A DNA stretch of 36,313 bases, taken from positions 1 through 36,313 of the forward strand of contig CAMHMZ010000025.1 of NCBI GenBank assembly GCA_946186375.1. The letters run 5' to 3'. Below the pieces are notes generated by a model. It saw only the letters and a program-made list of their open reading frames with translations. It had not been told where the DNA came from and did no database searches. Position 1 is the first letter of the stretch. Each line of letters begins with the position of its first letter. A program made the translations under genes and the position numbers. Shown piece by piece: positions 5,180 to 13,672 of the stretch. Origin of the DNA: an uncultured Clostridia bacterium (lineage in GTDB: Bacteria; Bacillota; Clostridia; Oscillospirales; Oscillospiraceae).

Positions 5180-7018
5180 TTATTCAACAACCGAACCAAT
5201 ATTAAAATTATCGGTTCCTTCGCTCGGGTAAAAAGCACCTGTAACAGTATCATACAAACCGCTTACATTATCTGCTTTTCTATAACACGGAATGCCATCG
5301 AATATTTTTTGATTTCCAGCGGAATAGCATATTAAGCTATAAATATATGCTCCTCTACCAATCCACGAATCTCCGTCTTTCTTATATATATGCATCGGAT
5401 ACCCTACCGTTGGTGCATTATCAAGCACGCCTTCTATCTTCTCATTTTCACCTACTTGAACGTATGCGACATTATCGTTTCCGGATTTATACACACCACT
5501 TTCAATATCATATACTGTATTCATTAAATATCCCGGTGAATAAATCCATCCATTATTACCTATTTTTACTCCAATATCTTTAATATCGCCAGCCGCACCT
5601 AAATCGTTAAAAGCTAAAAATCTAAATGCAGAGCCATTATTTGAAACCGCACTACTATCCCCTGTAAATATATTCGCATCATACCTTGTGTATAATACTT
5701 TTGCTTTTACTTTGAACGGAATTTGTGACATAATTCCAAGAGTCGCCCACTGTGTTCCGCTTCCGTATATATACTCAACCTGTGTATACGCGACTGGTAA
5801 ATCTGAGCGTCTATTGCTAGCGTTCAATGCTGTGCGCAAAACATTAAGATACTGGTTTCTTCCGTCAGGGTCATTCCAATACACGCGTTCCAAACAGGCC
5901 AAAAGTGCATTTTTCGCTTCCGCTGACCAAATTCCACTGTTTAATTCTTTACCATTTTCATAAATCTCAATAGAGTTATATATTGTATTTTCATCTAGTG
6001 TGTCAGAACTATGCTTATAATATACACAAAGATAAATTGCATCGCTTCCGGTTGTAAAAACCGCACTGGATGCCGTACCAAAAGTTTTAAATCCATACGT
6101 GGCGACCCACCGCGCAGGCGTTTCTTTGGTATACGCGACCATAAATCTAGCTGAAGATATTTTATTAATAGTATATGTAGTGTTTGGAGAACACGGCACA
6201 TACATCATACTTACGCCGCTTGAAGTGCCAATGTCGTGTGGTTCCGACCCGCCAACGTAAAAGCCGCTAAGGTTTACATATTTTGTTGCGTCTATTTCAG
6301 TATTTTTATCTTTAATTAAGACACCTAAAGACTCATTTATTAGCCCAAGCTGCCGGCCGGTCTCAGCTGCGTCGGCCGGAGCTCCGGAGACCGTGAGGGT
6401 CGTATCTGTCTCAACGGTGACGTCTTCGATCAGACCGTCGACCTGGTCCTTCGTGTACGTGTTGGACTGGTCAGCCTTGCCGGCCACTTCCGCGACCAGG
6501 TCACTGTAGTCGTCCGGTATGGCCTGGGCCTTCTGCTCTGCCAGACTGGCCGCTGCGTTCGCCGCTGCCGCCGCGGTGTTCGCATTGGAAGCAGCTGCTC
6601 CCGCCCCTTGTAAAAGGGCTGCGAAGGGAGCGAAGTCAGAGTGACTCTGGACGTCCCCGGAGGTGTATGTCTCCCTCACGATCTTGACGTGGAAGGTCGC
6701 CGTCTTGAGCTCGTCGGATCCGGAGACGATCATGAACTCGCCGCGGCCGGTCCCGGACACTCTGAGCATCTCCTCGGTCACTTCGGCGCTGATCGTGTTG
6801 TCCGATACGGTAGCCTCGACCAGACAATAGTTATTGTCCGGCTTCCGGAACTTCATGTAATACGAGACCCCGCTCGTGGGGATCGTATAGACGCGGTTAT
6901 TGCTGATCAGCGTCGCCCTGACCCTGTGGGTGCCGGCGTCTCCCTGTTTTATCACTATGTAATCGAACGTGCTCTCTGTATCTATCGGGAGATAGATCTC
7001 ATGATATACTACAGCCAT
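5180..7018 (-). CDS. Baseplate upper protein with receptor-binding/lectin-like C-terminus
   Basis: A 612-residue protein. Residues 1 to about 125 match the BppU N-terminal fold (YIVIKQGDAGTHRVRATLIS, then YYMKFRKPDNN and a run of strands), which docks a tail fibre to the baseplate. Next comes an alanine-rich coiled coil (about 135-165, SNANTAAAAANAAASLAEQK) and a linker with YTKDQVDGLI. The rest is beta-rich and ends with a lectin-like region (LPVAYTQVEYIYGSG near 400, then GLYDTVTGAFYPSEGT near the end), as in phage proteins with concanavalin-like domains. It should present the receptor-binding domain. Base composition changes sharply near 6330: GC-rich for the N-terminal third, AT-rich for the rest, a sign of domain replacement within the gene. 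Confidence 0.8.
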   Translation of the reverse strand: MAVVYHEIYLPIDTESTFDYIVIKQGDAGTHRVRATLISNNRVYTIPTSGVSYYMKFRKPDNNYCLVEATVSDNTISAEVTEEMLRVSGTGRGEFMIVSGSDELKTATFHVKIVRETYTSGDVQSHSDFAPFAALLQGAGAAASNANTAAAAANAAASLAEQKAQAIPDDYSDLVAEVAGKADQSNTYTKDQVDGLIEDVTVETDTTLTVSGAPADAAETGRQLGLINESLGVLIKDKNTEIDATKYVNLSGFYVGGSEPHDIGTSSGVSMMYVPCSPNTTYTINKISSARFMVAYTKETPARWVATYGFKTFGTASSAVFTTGSDAIYLCVYYKHSSDTLDENTIYNSIEIYENGKELNSGIWSAEAKNALLACLERVYWNDPDGRNQYLNVLRTALNASNRRSDLPVAYTQVEYIYGSGTQWATLGIMSQIPFKVKAKVLYTRYDANIFTGDSSAVSNNGSAFRFLAFNDLGAAGDIKDIGVKIGNNGWIYSPGYLMNTVYDIESGVYKSGNDNVAYVQVGENEKIEGVLDNAPTVGYPMHIYKKDGDSWIGRGAYIYSLICYSAGNQKIFDGIPCYRKADNVSGLYDTVTGAFYPSEGTDNFNIGSVVE

Positions 7019-7023
7019 TTTCT

Positions 7024-7296
7024 TTAATCCTCATCTGTTTCTATTTCCGCCTGCTCTGCCTCTGCCTTCGCGGCTTCGGCTGCCTTCTGTTCCTTCTCAA
7101 CCCTGGCCATTTCGCGCGCCTCTTCCATTTCCCGCTCCGCGTTGATCTTTCTGTACGCGTCCGTCTGGAACCTTGCGAGGACGTTCTCCATGATGACCAC
7201 GGCCAGCGTCGGGGATACCCCGCTCATGCTCAGCTGGTCCCTAGCCGAGCTGTATACCCTCGACGATATCGCCGTCATTTTCTCGCCTAAGTCCAT
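7024..7296 (-). CDS. Small tail-region protein with charged coiled coil
   Basis: A 90-residue protein between Tal and the baseplate protein. The N-terminal half (residues 1-50) has mixed helices (MTAISSRVYSSARDQL, then TLAVVIMENVLARFQ). The C-terminal half is a long E/K/A-rich coiled coil ending in an acidic tail. Ribosome binding site AGGAGGG lies 5 bases before the ATG. Small genes in this position are common in Gram-positive siphophages and may code for baseplate assembly factors. No function is known to me. Confidence 0.7.
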   Translation of the reverse strand: MDLGEKMTAISSRVYSSARDQLSMSGVSPTLAVVIMENVLARFQTDAYRKINAEREMEEAREMARVEKEQKAAEAAKAEAEQAEIETDED

Positions 7297-7315
7297 ATTA
7301 CCCTCCTACTACTGC

Positions 7316-9415
7316 TTAGATTATCTCCATTATCAATCCACACTCTAGACGAACTCGCATACCTCCCAGCGTAACCCATCCATCAAGCCCTTGTGCATAT
7401 ACATTCCCGTATAAACCATTTCTATCAATCTTGATTTGATTTTGCGGATTTCCTTCTGTGCCACCGGCCTGAAGGAACAGCTCATCTTTAGCCCAAAGCG
7501 CAGCACGTTTTTTGTTGTCGCTGTAGGTCGGGCAAAGGTCAAGCAATCCGGAAATTGAATTGTTCAAATATCCACGGTAAAAGCCATTCTCAAGCGTAGC
7601 TTTTTTTGCACCATTTGTTGACGTGATAGTTCCATCGTTAAACCTCGCACCGGTACAAGTAAGAACACCTTCAGATGTCATTGACGATTTCGTGCTGCTC
7701 CACACGATGTTGTTCGCCTTCAATCTGATAGTATCGGCACTCTGGTCAATAAGGGACTGTGCTTGACTGGACGTTACACGGAGGCTTATTGCATCCGCGT
7801 TCAGCTGGATCTGTGCGGCGTTCGCAGCCTCCGCCCGCTGTGCTCTGGACACTTCGGCGCTGATCTGGCTGTCCGTGACCTGGAAGCGGCTCTCCATCTC
7901 GTCGTGGAGCGCGTCCAGACCGTCATCGATATAGGTCGTCACTGACTGCTTATATCGGACGTCCAAAGACTCCGCCTGTATCGTCCCCGCCTTGATGATC
8001 TGGCCGTCGAGCTCGCCGACGGTAATGAAGTCCGCGACGATCTCGCCCGCTGCCGTGATGGCCGTCGTGAACGGTCCGTTCACGCCTGTCGAGCTGTGCC
8101 CGAGCCCCTCCATGTTCCAGCGCCAGACGTTCGTCGCCGTCGCCGTGTCGTCCGTGTCCATGATCAGGATCTCCTGCGGGTTCTCTGCTGGATAAAGGAC
8201 GACGTGGCCGCCGCTGTTCCCGGTGATGGCCGCCGTGACCGCGAGGATACGCTTCTCCATCTTCTGCTTCAGGATCTCCGACCGGGTCGCCGTCTTGATG
8301 ACGCGCTGGAAGGTGTCCCTCAGCTGCAGGTTCATCTCCTTCGTGAGACTCGGCCGGATCTCGCCCACCTCGATCTCGTTATACCGCTCATGCAGGACGT
8401 CGTAGTCCGTGCTCACGACCTTGGCGGTCTCGGTGATGCCAAGCCGGTCGATAATGACATGAACTGTATCGCAGAGCCCGACCCGTTCCATTGCCCAGAG
8501 GTTCTCATAGTCCTTGGTCCTTGACAGATCTATCATAGAGAGCCGGATGGACACCTTCGGGAGATCTATGCCTTGCTGCGCGTACTCCGTCGCCATCGTC
8601 CGGAGGGCTGCTTCCGTCGGGATGACGCCATCCCCGAAGCGGTCGGAGAAGTCGACCTCCTTGCAGTAGGTCCGCGGGTAGTTCTGGGCGTTCGGCGTAT
8701 AGATGACCTTCTCCGGAAGGCTGACAAATACCTCCTCGGCTTCCGTGCCGTCCTCAGCCTCAGGAGTATAGAACGCATACGGGAAGATCGCCGTCGCTAC
8801 AGAGTCGATGTTCTTCTCCATCTCCGCGTCGATGAGGTTCTTCCCGTAGCGGATCGTCACCCCGTCGTCCCTTCCTCTGGCCGTGTGCAGCTTGATCGCG
8901 TACTTGTCGAACTGCAGCTCGCCGCCGAACGTGTCGATCAGCGAGCCCTCGACCCCGCCGAGCAGGGCCCTGACGTTATGAACGCCGTGGATATCCATAT
9001 TCTTGCGGGTCGTGATATCCGACCACGCCGTGTATGGCTTCTGTACTACCGCGTCCTCGATCATGGAGGTGACGGCCATCTGAGGCGTCACGCCTGTCGC
9101 CTTGAAGTTCGGGACCGGCGCGGCGTTGAGCTCATAGCTGATATGCTCGCCGTAGAACCTGCAGACCCCCGCGACCGGCTTCCCGACCTTGTAGATCCGG
9201 AAGGGCTGGACAGGATCCCTGTCGTTCGGCTTTGCCTTGACAAATGCCCCGGTCACCAGCTCACTGTAGAGCCGCCCTTCCCTCGGGTATGCCAGCTCAA
9301 GCTCGAACGTCCCGTTCCTTGCTTCCCGGACGCGGCACTCGGTCGCCTCGGTGAGGAGCCCGCTGCCGTTATTTAGAAAGTCTGTCTCAGACTCCGGATA
9401 TAATACTGGTATCAT
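7316..9415 (-). CDS. Tail-associated lysin/tail spike protein (Tal, Prophage_tail type)
   Basis: A protein of 699 residues from the ATG at 9415, which overlaps the Dit stop as ATGA; an upstream GTG at 9427 in the same frame is less likely. Residues 1 to about 350 (MIPVLYPESETDF, then PFRIYKVGKP and RFYGEHISYEL) fit the gp27-like hub of Tal proteins, which trimerise under Dit at the tail tip. A coiled coil with repeated DSQISAEVSRAQRAEAANAA follows near 500. The last 150 residues (KNGFYRG-like strands and an NQIKIDRNGLYGNV motif) are beta-rich and coded by DNA less GC-rich than the hub. A peptidase active site is not evident, so an enzymatic role in cell-wall penetration is not shown. Confidence 0.8.
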   Translation of the reverse strand: MIPVLYPESETDFLNNGSGLLTEATECRVREARNGTFELELAYPREGRLYSELVTGAFVKAKPNDRDPVQPFRIYKVGKPVAGVCRFYGEHISYELNAAPVPNFKATGVTPQMAVTSMIEDAVVQKPYTAWSDITTRKNMDIHGVHNVRALLGGVEGSLIDTFGGELQFDKYAIKLHTARGRDDGVTIRYGKNLIDAEMEKNIDSVATAIFPYAFYTPEAEDGTEAEEVFVSLPEKVIYTPNAQNYPRTYCKEVDFSDRFGDGVIPTEAALRTMATEYAQQGIDLPKVSIRLSMIDLSRTKDYENLWAMERVGLCDTVHVIIDRLGITETAKVVSTDYDVLHERYNEIEVGEIRPSLTKEMNLQLRDTFQRVIKTATRSEILKQKMEKRILAVTAAITGNSGGHVVLYPAENPQEILIMDTDDTATATNVWRWNMEGLGHSSTGVNGPFTTAITAAGEIVADFITVGELDGQIIKAGTIQAESLDVRYKQSVTTYIDDGLDALHDEMESRFQVTDSQISAEVSRAQRAEAANAAQIQLNADAISLRVTSSQAQSLIDQSADTIRLKANNIVWSSTKSSMTSEGVLTCTGARFNDGTITSTNGAKKATLENGFYRGYLNNSISGLLDLCPTYSDNKKRAALWAKDELFLQAGGTEGNPQNQIKIDRNGLYGNVYAQGLDGWVTLGGMRVRLECGLIMEII

Positions 9416-10185
9416 AAGCTCACCCACCTCGGTATTATCTCGACCCGCGTCACGTTCCCCGCCCAGCTGACCGCGTTCACGCCGCTGACCAGTCTCGGGA
9501 ATACCTGCGACGTCAGCGCCGTGTTCTGCCTTGTGCCGTCCTTGTGGGCCTCGAAGAGCTCGCTGTCGAGCGTTATATGGCCGTCTATCCCTGTGATGGA
9601 TATCTGCCTGTCATTGATGTAAAGAACGGCCGAGCCGGACCCGTAGAGCGTCACAGCAGGCTTTGAAGTGTACTGTTCGTGATTGTAAATCGTTCCCGCT
9701 GCCGTCAGCGTGATCACCTCGTCCCCCGCCACATGGCGCTTGAAGGCGCGGCAGGTGAAGGGGATCTCAATCTTGCCGGCCAGAGCCGCAGCCACGTCCT
9801 CGACGCTCGACTGCTGCCCTATATACGCCTCCCTGTAATAGTTCGGCTCATAGGTATCTTCCAGCCTGGCGAACTCCACGCTCCCGTAGAGCCACGCGTA
9901 GATCTTCCGCGCCAGAATATGGAGGTCCTGCTCCGGATCCGGAAGGACGTGACAGGTGAAGCGGATCTCGATATCCTCATACTCCTCGTTGTCCAGCGGG
10001 TCGACCTTGTTGTTTAGGATCAGGGTGCCGCGCCCCGGCACCCGCACCGTCTCGACGATCGGGACGGGCGCCCCGTATACGCCGGTCTTGCTCTCGACCA
10101 CAAGGCCGAAGTCCAGCGAGTTCCGCCCTCTGTATGTAAATGAATTGATGTGTTCATAAAAATCGTTAAGCATATACTTTATCAT
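9412..10185 (-). CDS. Distal tail protein (Dit)
   Basis: A 257-residue protein immediately after the tape measure gene. The N-terminal pattern (FTYRGRNSLDFGLVVE, residues about 15-31, then VPGRGTLIL and DIEIRFTCHV) is that of Dit proteins (SPP1 gp19.1 type), which form a hexameric ring joining the tail tube to Tal. The C-terminal half is beta-rich (KIEIPFTCRAFKRH, then TLYGSGSAVLYIND). The first ATG (10185) overlaps the tape measure gene by 20 bases; a second ATG at 10173 is an alternative, since the ribosome binding site AGGAG is distant from both. It ends in an ATGA overlap with Tal. Confidence 0.85.
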   Translation of the reverse strand: MIKYMLNDFYEHINSFTYRGRNSLDFGLVVESKTGVYGAPVPIVETVRVPGRGTLILNNKVDPLDNEEYEDIEIRFTCHVLPDPEQDLHILARKIYAWLYGSVEFARLEDTYEPNYYREAYIGQQSSVEDVAAALAGKIEIPFTCRAFKRHVAGDEVITLTAAGTIYNHEQYTSKPAVTLYGSGSAVLYINDRQISITGIDGHITLDSELFEAHKDGTRQNTALTSQVFPRLVSGVNAVSWAGNVTRVEIIPRWVSL

Positions 10186-12946
10186 CCCGGCCGCGCAGCT
10201 CCTCGGCTATCTCCATGACTTCCTTGGTCAGTTCCCGGATGTCCTGCTGCCGCTCGTTGTGGAAGTGCTCGATCCTAACATTTACTTCTGTTTTCTGGCT
10301 GCCTTTGTCCCGGCCCACAGGCGTGTTCCGTGCCGTATCGGTCAGCGGTGTGACGATCGTCCGGCCGCCCACCTGCTCGATCAGTTCCGGGCCTGCCTCC
10401 GCGACCATCGCGCGGCCGGCTGTCAGTATGCCGCCCTTTGCCAGGCGCGGGAGACTCAGATAATCCACATACCCGACCGATACGCCCGGGATATAGTTGA
10501 TCATGTCGATCGCACCGTTGATGATGCCGATCGCGTCGTTGATCGTGTCCTCGATCCACCCGATCACGCCGTTGAGCCCAGACTTGACGGCCCCGCCGAT
10601 CGTGTCCCCGAGCGTCGTCCCCAGGTCGCTGAATGTCTGGCTGATGCTGTCCCAGAGACCGGAGAAGAAGCCGACCCAGTCGTCGAAGACCCGCTTGATG
10701 GACTCCCATGCGTCACTGAATGCCTGGCTGAACCAGCCCGAGACGTCCGCGAACACGTTGGTAATATCCGCCCAGCGCTCGCCGAACCAGCCGCCGATCC
10801 CCTGGAAGACACCTGTAATGAACTCGTAGGCTTCCGTGAACCTGTCGCTGAACCACTGGCCGACGCCCTGGAAGATGCTGACGATCGTGTCCCAGATCGC
10901 CGAGAAGATCTCTTTGAGCCTCTGGCCGAAGTCCGTGTCGAGGAAGCCGGTGATGAACGCACAGGCGGCGTCGATGAGGCTCTTCGCGAACTCTATCGCA
11001 GCGTCGAGCGCCTGGCCGAGGTACTCGAAGAACCCGTCGAAGTCCCCGGAGAGAAGGGCTATAAACGCCGTGATCAGATCCGTCACGAATGTGATCATGC
11101 TGCCGACCGCGTCGATGATAGGCCCGACCGCGTTCATGACTCCGGAGAAGATCGCCTCGATGAAGCCAAGGGCCGCCTCGAGTACCGGCTTTATTTTCTC
11201 CCACAGCGCGAGGAGCGCCGTCCTCAGCTGCTCGAATACAGGCTGCAGGTTCGTCCATAGTTCCTGGACCTTCGTCTTGACCGTCTCGACGCATTTATTG
11301 ACCTTTTCGCGGAACTCGTCGTTCGTCTTATACAAATATACGAACGCGGCCGCAAGTGCCGCCACGATGGCGATCACAGCGGTCACGGGGCCGCCTATTG
11401 CCGCGAGAGCGCCCTGCAGGCCTCCCGCCCCGGTCAGTGCGGTCTTCACCTTACTGACCACATCAAGGACGCCGCCGACGCCCTTCGAGAGCTTCCCGAA
11501 GCCGATCAGGACCGGCCCGAGCGACGCGGCGACCGCGAGGAAGCGGACGACCTGCTGCTTCTGCTCAGCCGTCAGCCCCCGGAACCAGCTGGTCAGATCC
11601 TTGACAGAGCTGACGAGGTCCTGGAGCATTGGCGCGACCGCTTCCTGCCCGGCTTCCGCCAGATCCGCGCCGGCCAGTTTCAAATTGTTCATCGCGACCT
11701 TTGCCTGGTCAGCCGGGTCAAGTGTCGCGTTGTACGTGTCTTCGACCGTCTTGCCGTAGGTGTCCATCGAGGCGGTCAGGTCTTCCAGATCGAAGCGTCC
11801 CTCCCGGATGGCCGCAGCCATCTCCGCCGCTCCCTTCTTCCCGAAGAGCTCCGTCGCGATCTGGGCCGCCTCTGTCTCGCTGCCGGCTCCCTTGATCCGG
11901 TCGATCGTCTCGCCCAGGGCGTCGTTCAGCGTCTTCCCCTCAGCTGTCGCGTTCTGCTGCGCCTTCCTGAGCCCGGCGAGTGCCGTCGATGTGTCGACGC
12001 CGTTCGCTTCCATCCTTGCCAGCAGGTCTGCCGACTCGGCGAGCCCGAGGCCCATGTCCTTCAGCGTCGAGCCGTTCTTCTCAATCAGAGAATACATCGT
12101 GTCGACGGATATGCCCGTCTCCTGTCCCTTTGCGGTCAGGAGGCCGAGGACGTTCCCGGTCTCGGACGCGTCGACGCCGAAGATCTTCATGATCTTGTCG
12201 GTGTTATCAATGGAGCTGTTGAGGTCCGTGCCGTTGATCTCCGCGAACTCGATGAACTTCCGGCTCATGTCCTCCAGCTCCTCGCCGGTCGCATGGAAGC
12301 GCGTGTTCACCTCGCCGATCGCGACGCCGGCCGTCTCCGCGTCCGTGGGAAGCGAGGCGAAGACCTTGTCCATGGAGTCCTGCAGGCCGTCCAGAGTTTC
12401 CCCTGTGGCCCCGGTCTTGGTGATGATCGTGTCATATCCGGAATCGATCTCATTGAACGACGCCATTGACGCCGCGCCCAGGGCGACGACGCCGCCGGTC
12501 ACCGGGAGGAGCTTGTTCCCCAGCTGCTCGGACTTCTCTCCGATTACCGCCGCCTTCTGCCCGATCTGGGCGAGCGGGTCGATCGCTTTCCGCGCCTGCT
12601 CTTCCAGGTTCTTCAGCTTTCCCTCGGTCGCCTCGACCTCGCGGGTGAGTGCGCGGTACTGTTCCTCTGAGACCTTTCCTTCCTTGAACTGCTGCTGTAC
12701 CTGCTTCTCCGCGTCCTTCAGGATATCGAGCTGCTGACGCGTCTCCGTCACCGACTGCTTCAGGAGGTCCTGCTGTTGTGCCTGGAGCTTCGTGTTGCCC
12801 GGGTCGTACTTCAGCAGCTTGTTCACCTGCTGCAGCTCTTTCTGCAGTCCCTTCGACTTCTGCTCAGAATCTTCCAGCGCCTTCCCCAGGTTCGTAGCGT
12901 CGCCGCCGATGTCGAGCGTGATGCCCTTAATATTTTTAGCTGCCAT
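10166..12946 (-). CDS. Tail tape measure protein
   Basis: The longest gene, 926 residues, whose length should set tail length. Residues 1-120 are a long coiled coil (ALEDSEQKSKGLQKELQQ and following). Residues about 150-430 hold the phage tail tape measure core (EIDSGYDTIITKTGATGETL, then TAKGQETGISVDTMYSLIEK and a stretch on adding and removing subunits). A strongly hydrophobic segment near 495-535 (GPVTAVIAIVAALAAAFVYL) may insert in the membrane during DNA delivery. A set of Trp/Phe-rich amphipathic repeats follows (ENWFGERWADI-like, about 640-790). The C-terminus carries GGILTAGRAMVAEAGPELI, common in this family. It follows the tail chaperone genes as expected and overlaps them by 11 bases. 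Confidence 0.95.
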   Translation of the reverse strand: MAAKNIKGITLDIGGDATNLGKALEDSEQKSKGLQKELQQVNKLLKYDPGNTKLQAQQQDLLKQSVTETRQQLDILKDAEKQVQQQFKEGKVSEEQYRALTREVEATEGKLKNLEEQARKAIDPLAQIGQKAAVIGEKSEQLGNKLLPVTGGVVALGAASMASFNEIDSGYDTIITKTGATGETLDGLQDSMDKVFASLPTDAETAGVAIGEVNTRFHATGEELEDMSRKFIEFAEINGTDLNSSIDNTDKIMKIFGVDASETGNVLGLLTAKGQETGISVDTMYSLIEKNGSTLKDMGLGLAESADLLARMEANGVDTSTALAGLRKAQQNATAEGKTLNDALGETIDRIKGAGSETEAAQIATELFGKKGAAEMAAAIREGRFDLEDLTASMDTYGKTVEDTYNATLDPADQAKVAMNNLKLAGADLAEAGQEAVAPMLQDLVSSVKDLTSWFRGLTAEQKQQVVRFLAVAASLGPVLIGFGKLSKGVGGVLDVVSKVKTALTGAGGLQGALAAIGGPVTAVIAIVAALAAAFVYLYKTNDEFREKVNKCVETVKTKVQELWTNLQPVFEQLRTALLALWEKIKPVLEAALGFIEAIFSGVMNAVGPIIDAVGSMITFVTDLITAFIALLSGDFDGFFEYLGQALDAAIEFAKSLIDAACAFITGFLDTDFGQRLKEIFSAIWDTIVSIFQGVGQWFSDRFTEAYEFITGVFQGIGGWFGERWADITNVFADVSGWFSQAFSDAWESIKRVFDDWVGFFSGLWDSISQTFSDLGTTLGDTIGGAVKSGLNGVIGWIEDTINDAIGIINGAIDMINYIPGVSVGYVDYLSLPRLAKGGILTAGRAMVAEAGPELIEQVGGRTIVTPLTDTARNTPVGRDKGSQKTEVNVRIEHFHNERQQDIRELTKEVMEIAEELRGRDDKVYA

Positions 12947-13558
12947 TTCCTTCCCTCTTCCTGTTCTTTCCGTAGCGTGCCCGGAGCTTGTCGCGCTCCG
13001 GCTTCGTGACGGTCAGCCTCTTGCAGGTCTCCAGGTATTCCCTGCCCTGCTTGGTCTGGCTCAGATCATAGATATACGCTTCCCGCACCAGATAGAGATA
13101 GACGTCGAGGTCGAGCTCCTGGACCTCCCAGAGGCTCAGCCTGGCGAAGTCCATGACCAGCTTCTCGGACTTCATTGTCAGCTCATACGGGAGCCGCTCG
13201 GCGCCTTCCTGCTCGTAGTGCGGTATAATTAGTTTGGGTCGCGGCTCATGCTCCTCGTGAAGGCTACGTACTGCCCGATGAGCTCATGCATCTCCTCGAT
13301 GTCGTAGTCCTCAGTGATCTCGTCGGCCGTGATCCGCTCGCCGTTCATGTTGTTGCTGAGGAACTCCGCGACGACGCCGCCGAGGGTGTCCATGACATCG
13401 TTGACAGTCGTGTGGTCCGTGTCGAGCTCCTCGAGCGCGTTCATCTTCTCGAAGGTGCTCTTCTTCGGCATCTTGACGACCAGCTTCCGGCCGTCCTTCA
13501 GTTCTACTGTGAAAAAGCTCCGTATCATTTTGTTGAAGCTAAAGCTGAGATTTGCCAT
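12936..13558 (-). CDS. Tail assembly chaperone, long frameshift product (G-T type)
   Basis: A -1 slip at CCCAAAC (13238-13232), directly before the TAA of the short chaperone, joins it in frame to the downstream frame that ends at 12936. The fusion would be about 207 residues: 109 from the short product, then LIIPHYEQEGAERLPYELT and the segment that begins MKSEKLVMDF. This is the standard plan of lambda gpG/gpGT and its Gram-positive counterparts, in which the short and long chaperones bind the tape measure and recruit tube subunits. The downstream part has a possible separate ATG at 13175 but no good ribosome binding site, which favours the frameshift reading. The ratio of the two products is usually important for tail assembly. 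Confidence 0.8.
13229..13558 (-). CDS. Tail assembly chaperone, short product (G type)
   Basis: A 109-residue protein between the tail tube and tape measure genes, the fixed place for this chaperone. It starts MANLSFSFNKMIRSFFTV, with AGGAGG 6-8 bases upstream. Residues 20-45 are beta-like (ELKDGRKLVVKMPKKSTF) and the remainder is helical and acidic (LEELDTDHTTVNDVMD, then ITEDYDIEEMHELIGQ). It ends RDPN directly before TAA. It shields the tape measure during tail assembly in the cytoplasm. Confidence 0.8.
   Translation of the reverse strand: MANLSFSFNKMIRSFFTVELKDGRKLVVKMPKKSTFEKMNALEELDTDHTTVNDVMDTLGGVVAEFLSNNMNGERITADEITEDYDIEEMHELIGQYVAFTRSMSRDPN
13232..13238 (-). promoter_or_regulatory. 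Programmed -1 frameshift slippery site
   Basis: On the minus strand the heptamer reads C CCA AAC in the zero frame, the classical X XXY YYZ pattern, followed at once by TAA. Tandem slippage onto CCC AAA restores an open frame of 98 codons that matches the expected chaperone C-terminus. I did not identify a definite stimulatory hairpin, although GC-rich pairing is possible in the following 40 bases. Confidence 0.8.
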
Positions 13559-13575
13559 AATATCCTCCTAGATAC

Positions 13576-13606
13576 AAAAAGGCGGCGCGGTCAACCACCG
13601 CACCGC
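13576..13606 (-). terminator. Terminator after the tail tube gene
   Basis: On the minus strand a 9-bp stem (GCGGTGCGG, 13606-13598, with CCGCGCCGC, 13590-13582, one G-U pair) with a 7-base loop is followed by CTTTTT. It sits just before the chaperone gene. A partly effective terminator here would make tail tube mRNA more abundant than the downstream tail genes, as its copy number requires. Confidence 0.75.
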
Positions 13607-13621
13607 TCAGACGGCCCGCCA

Positions 13622-13672
13622 TTACGGCGTAGTGTCTTCTGTTCCTTCCTCGTCCTCGGCGTTCTCTTCCTA
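13622..13672 (-). other. Amber codon followed by in-frame acidic extension of the tail tube gene
   Basis: The tail tube frame stops at TAG (13672-13670). The same frame then continues for 15 codons reading EENAEDEEGTEDTTP to a TAA at 13624-13622. Homologous tail tube proteins often end in an acidic tail, so this is either read-through of a leaky stop, a nonsense mutation that shortened the protein, or a base error. Confidence 0.6.

Noticed and set aside
3294-7018. Diversity-generating retroelement acting on the tail genes
   Set aside because: No reverse transcriptase frame and no template/variable repeat pair seen near the receptor-binding genes.
10259-11260. Long plus-strand open frame (333 codons) opposite the tape measure gene, and similar long frames at 11760-12737 and 17505-18767
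   Set aside because: They lie fully antisense to strong structural genes, have Arg/Asp/Pro-rich shadow composition and no ribosome binding site.
13622-13672. General reassignment of TAG as a sense codon
   Set aside because: At least two other genes end in TAG at natural ends, and the tRNA-like gene has no CTA anticodon.
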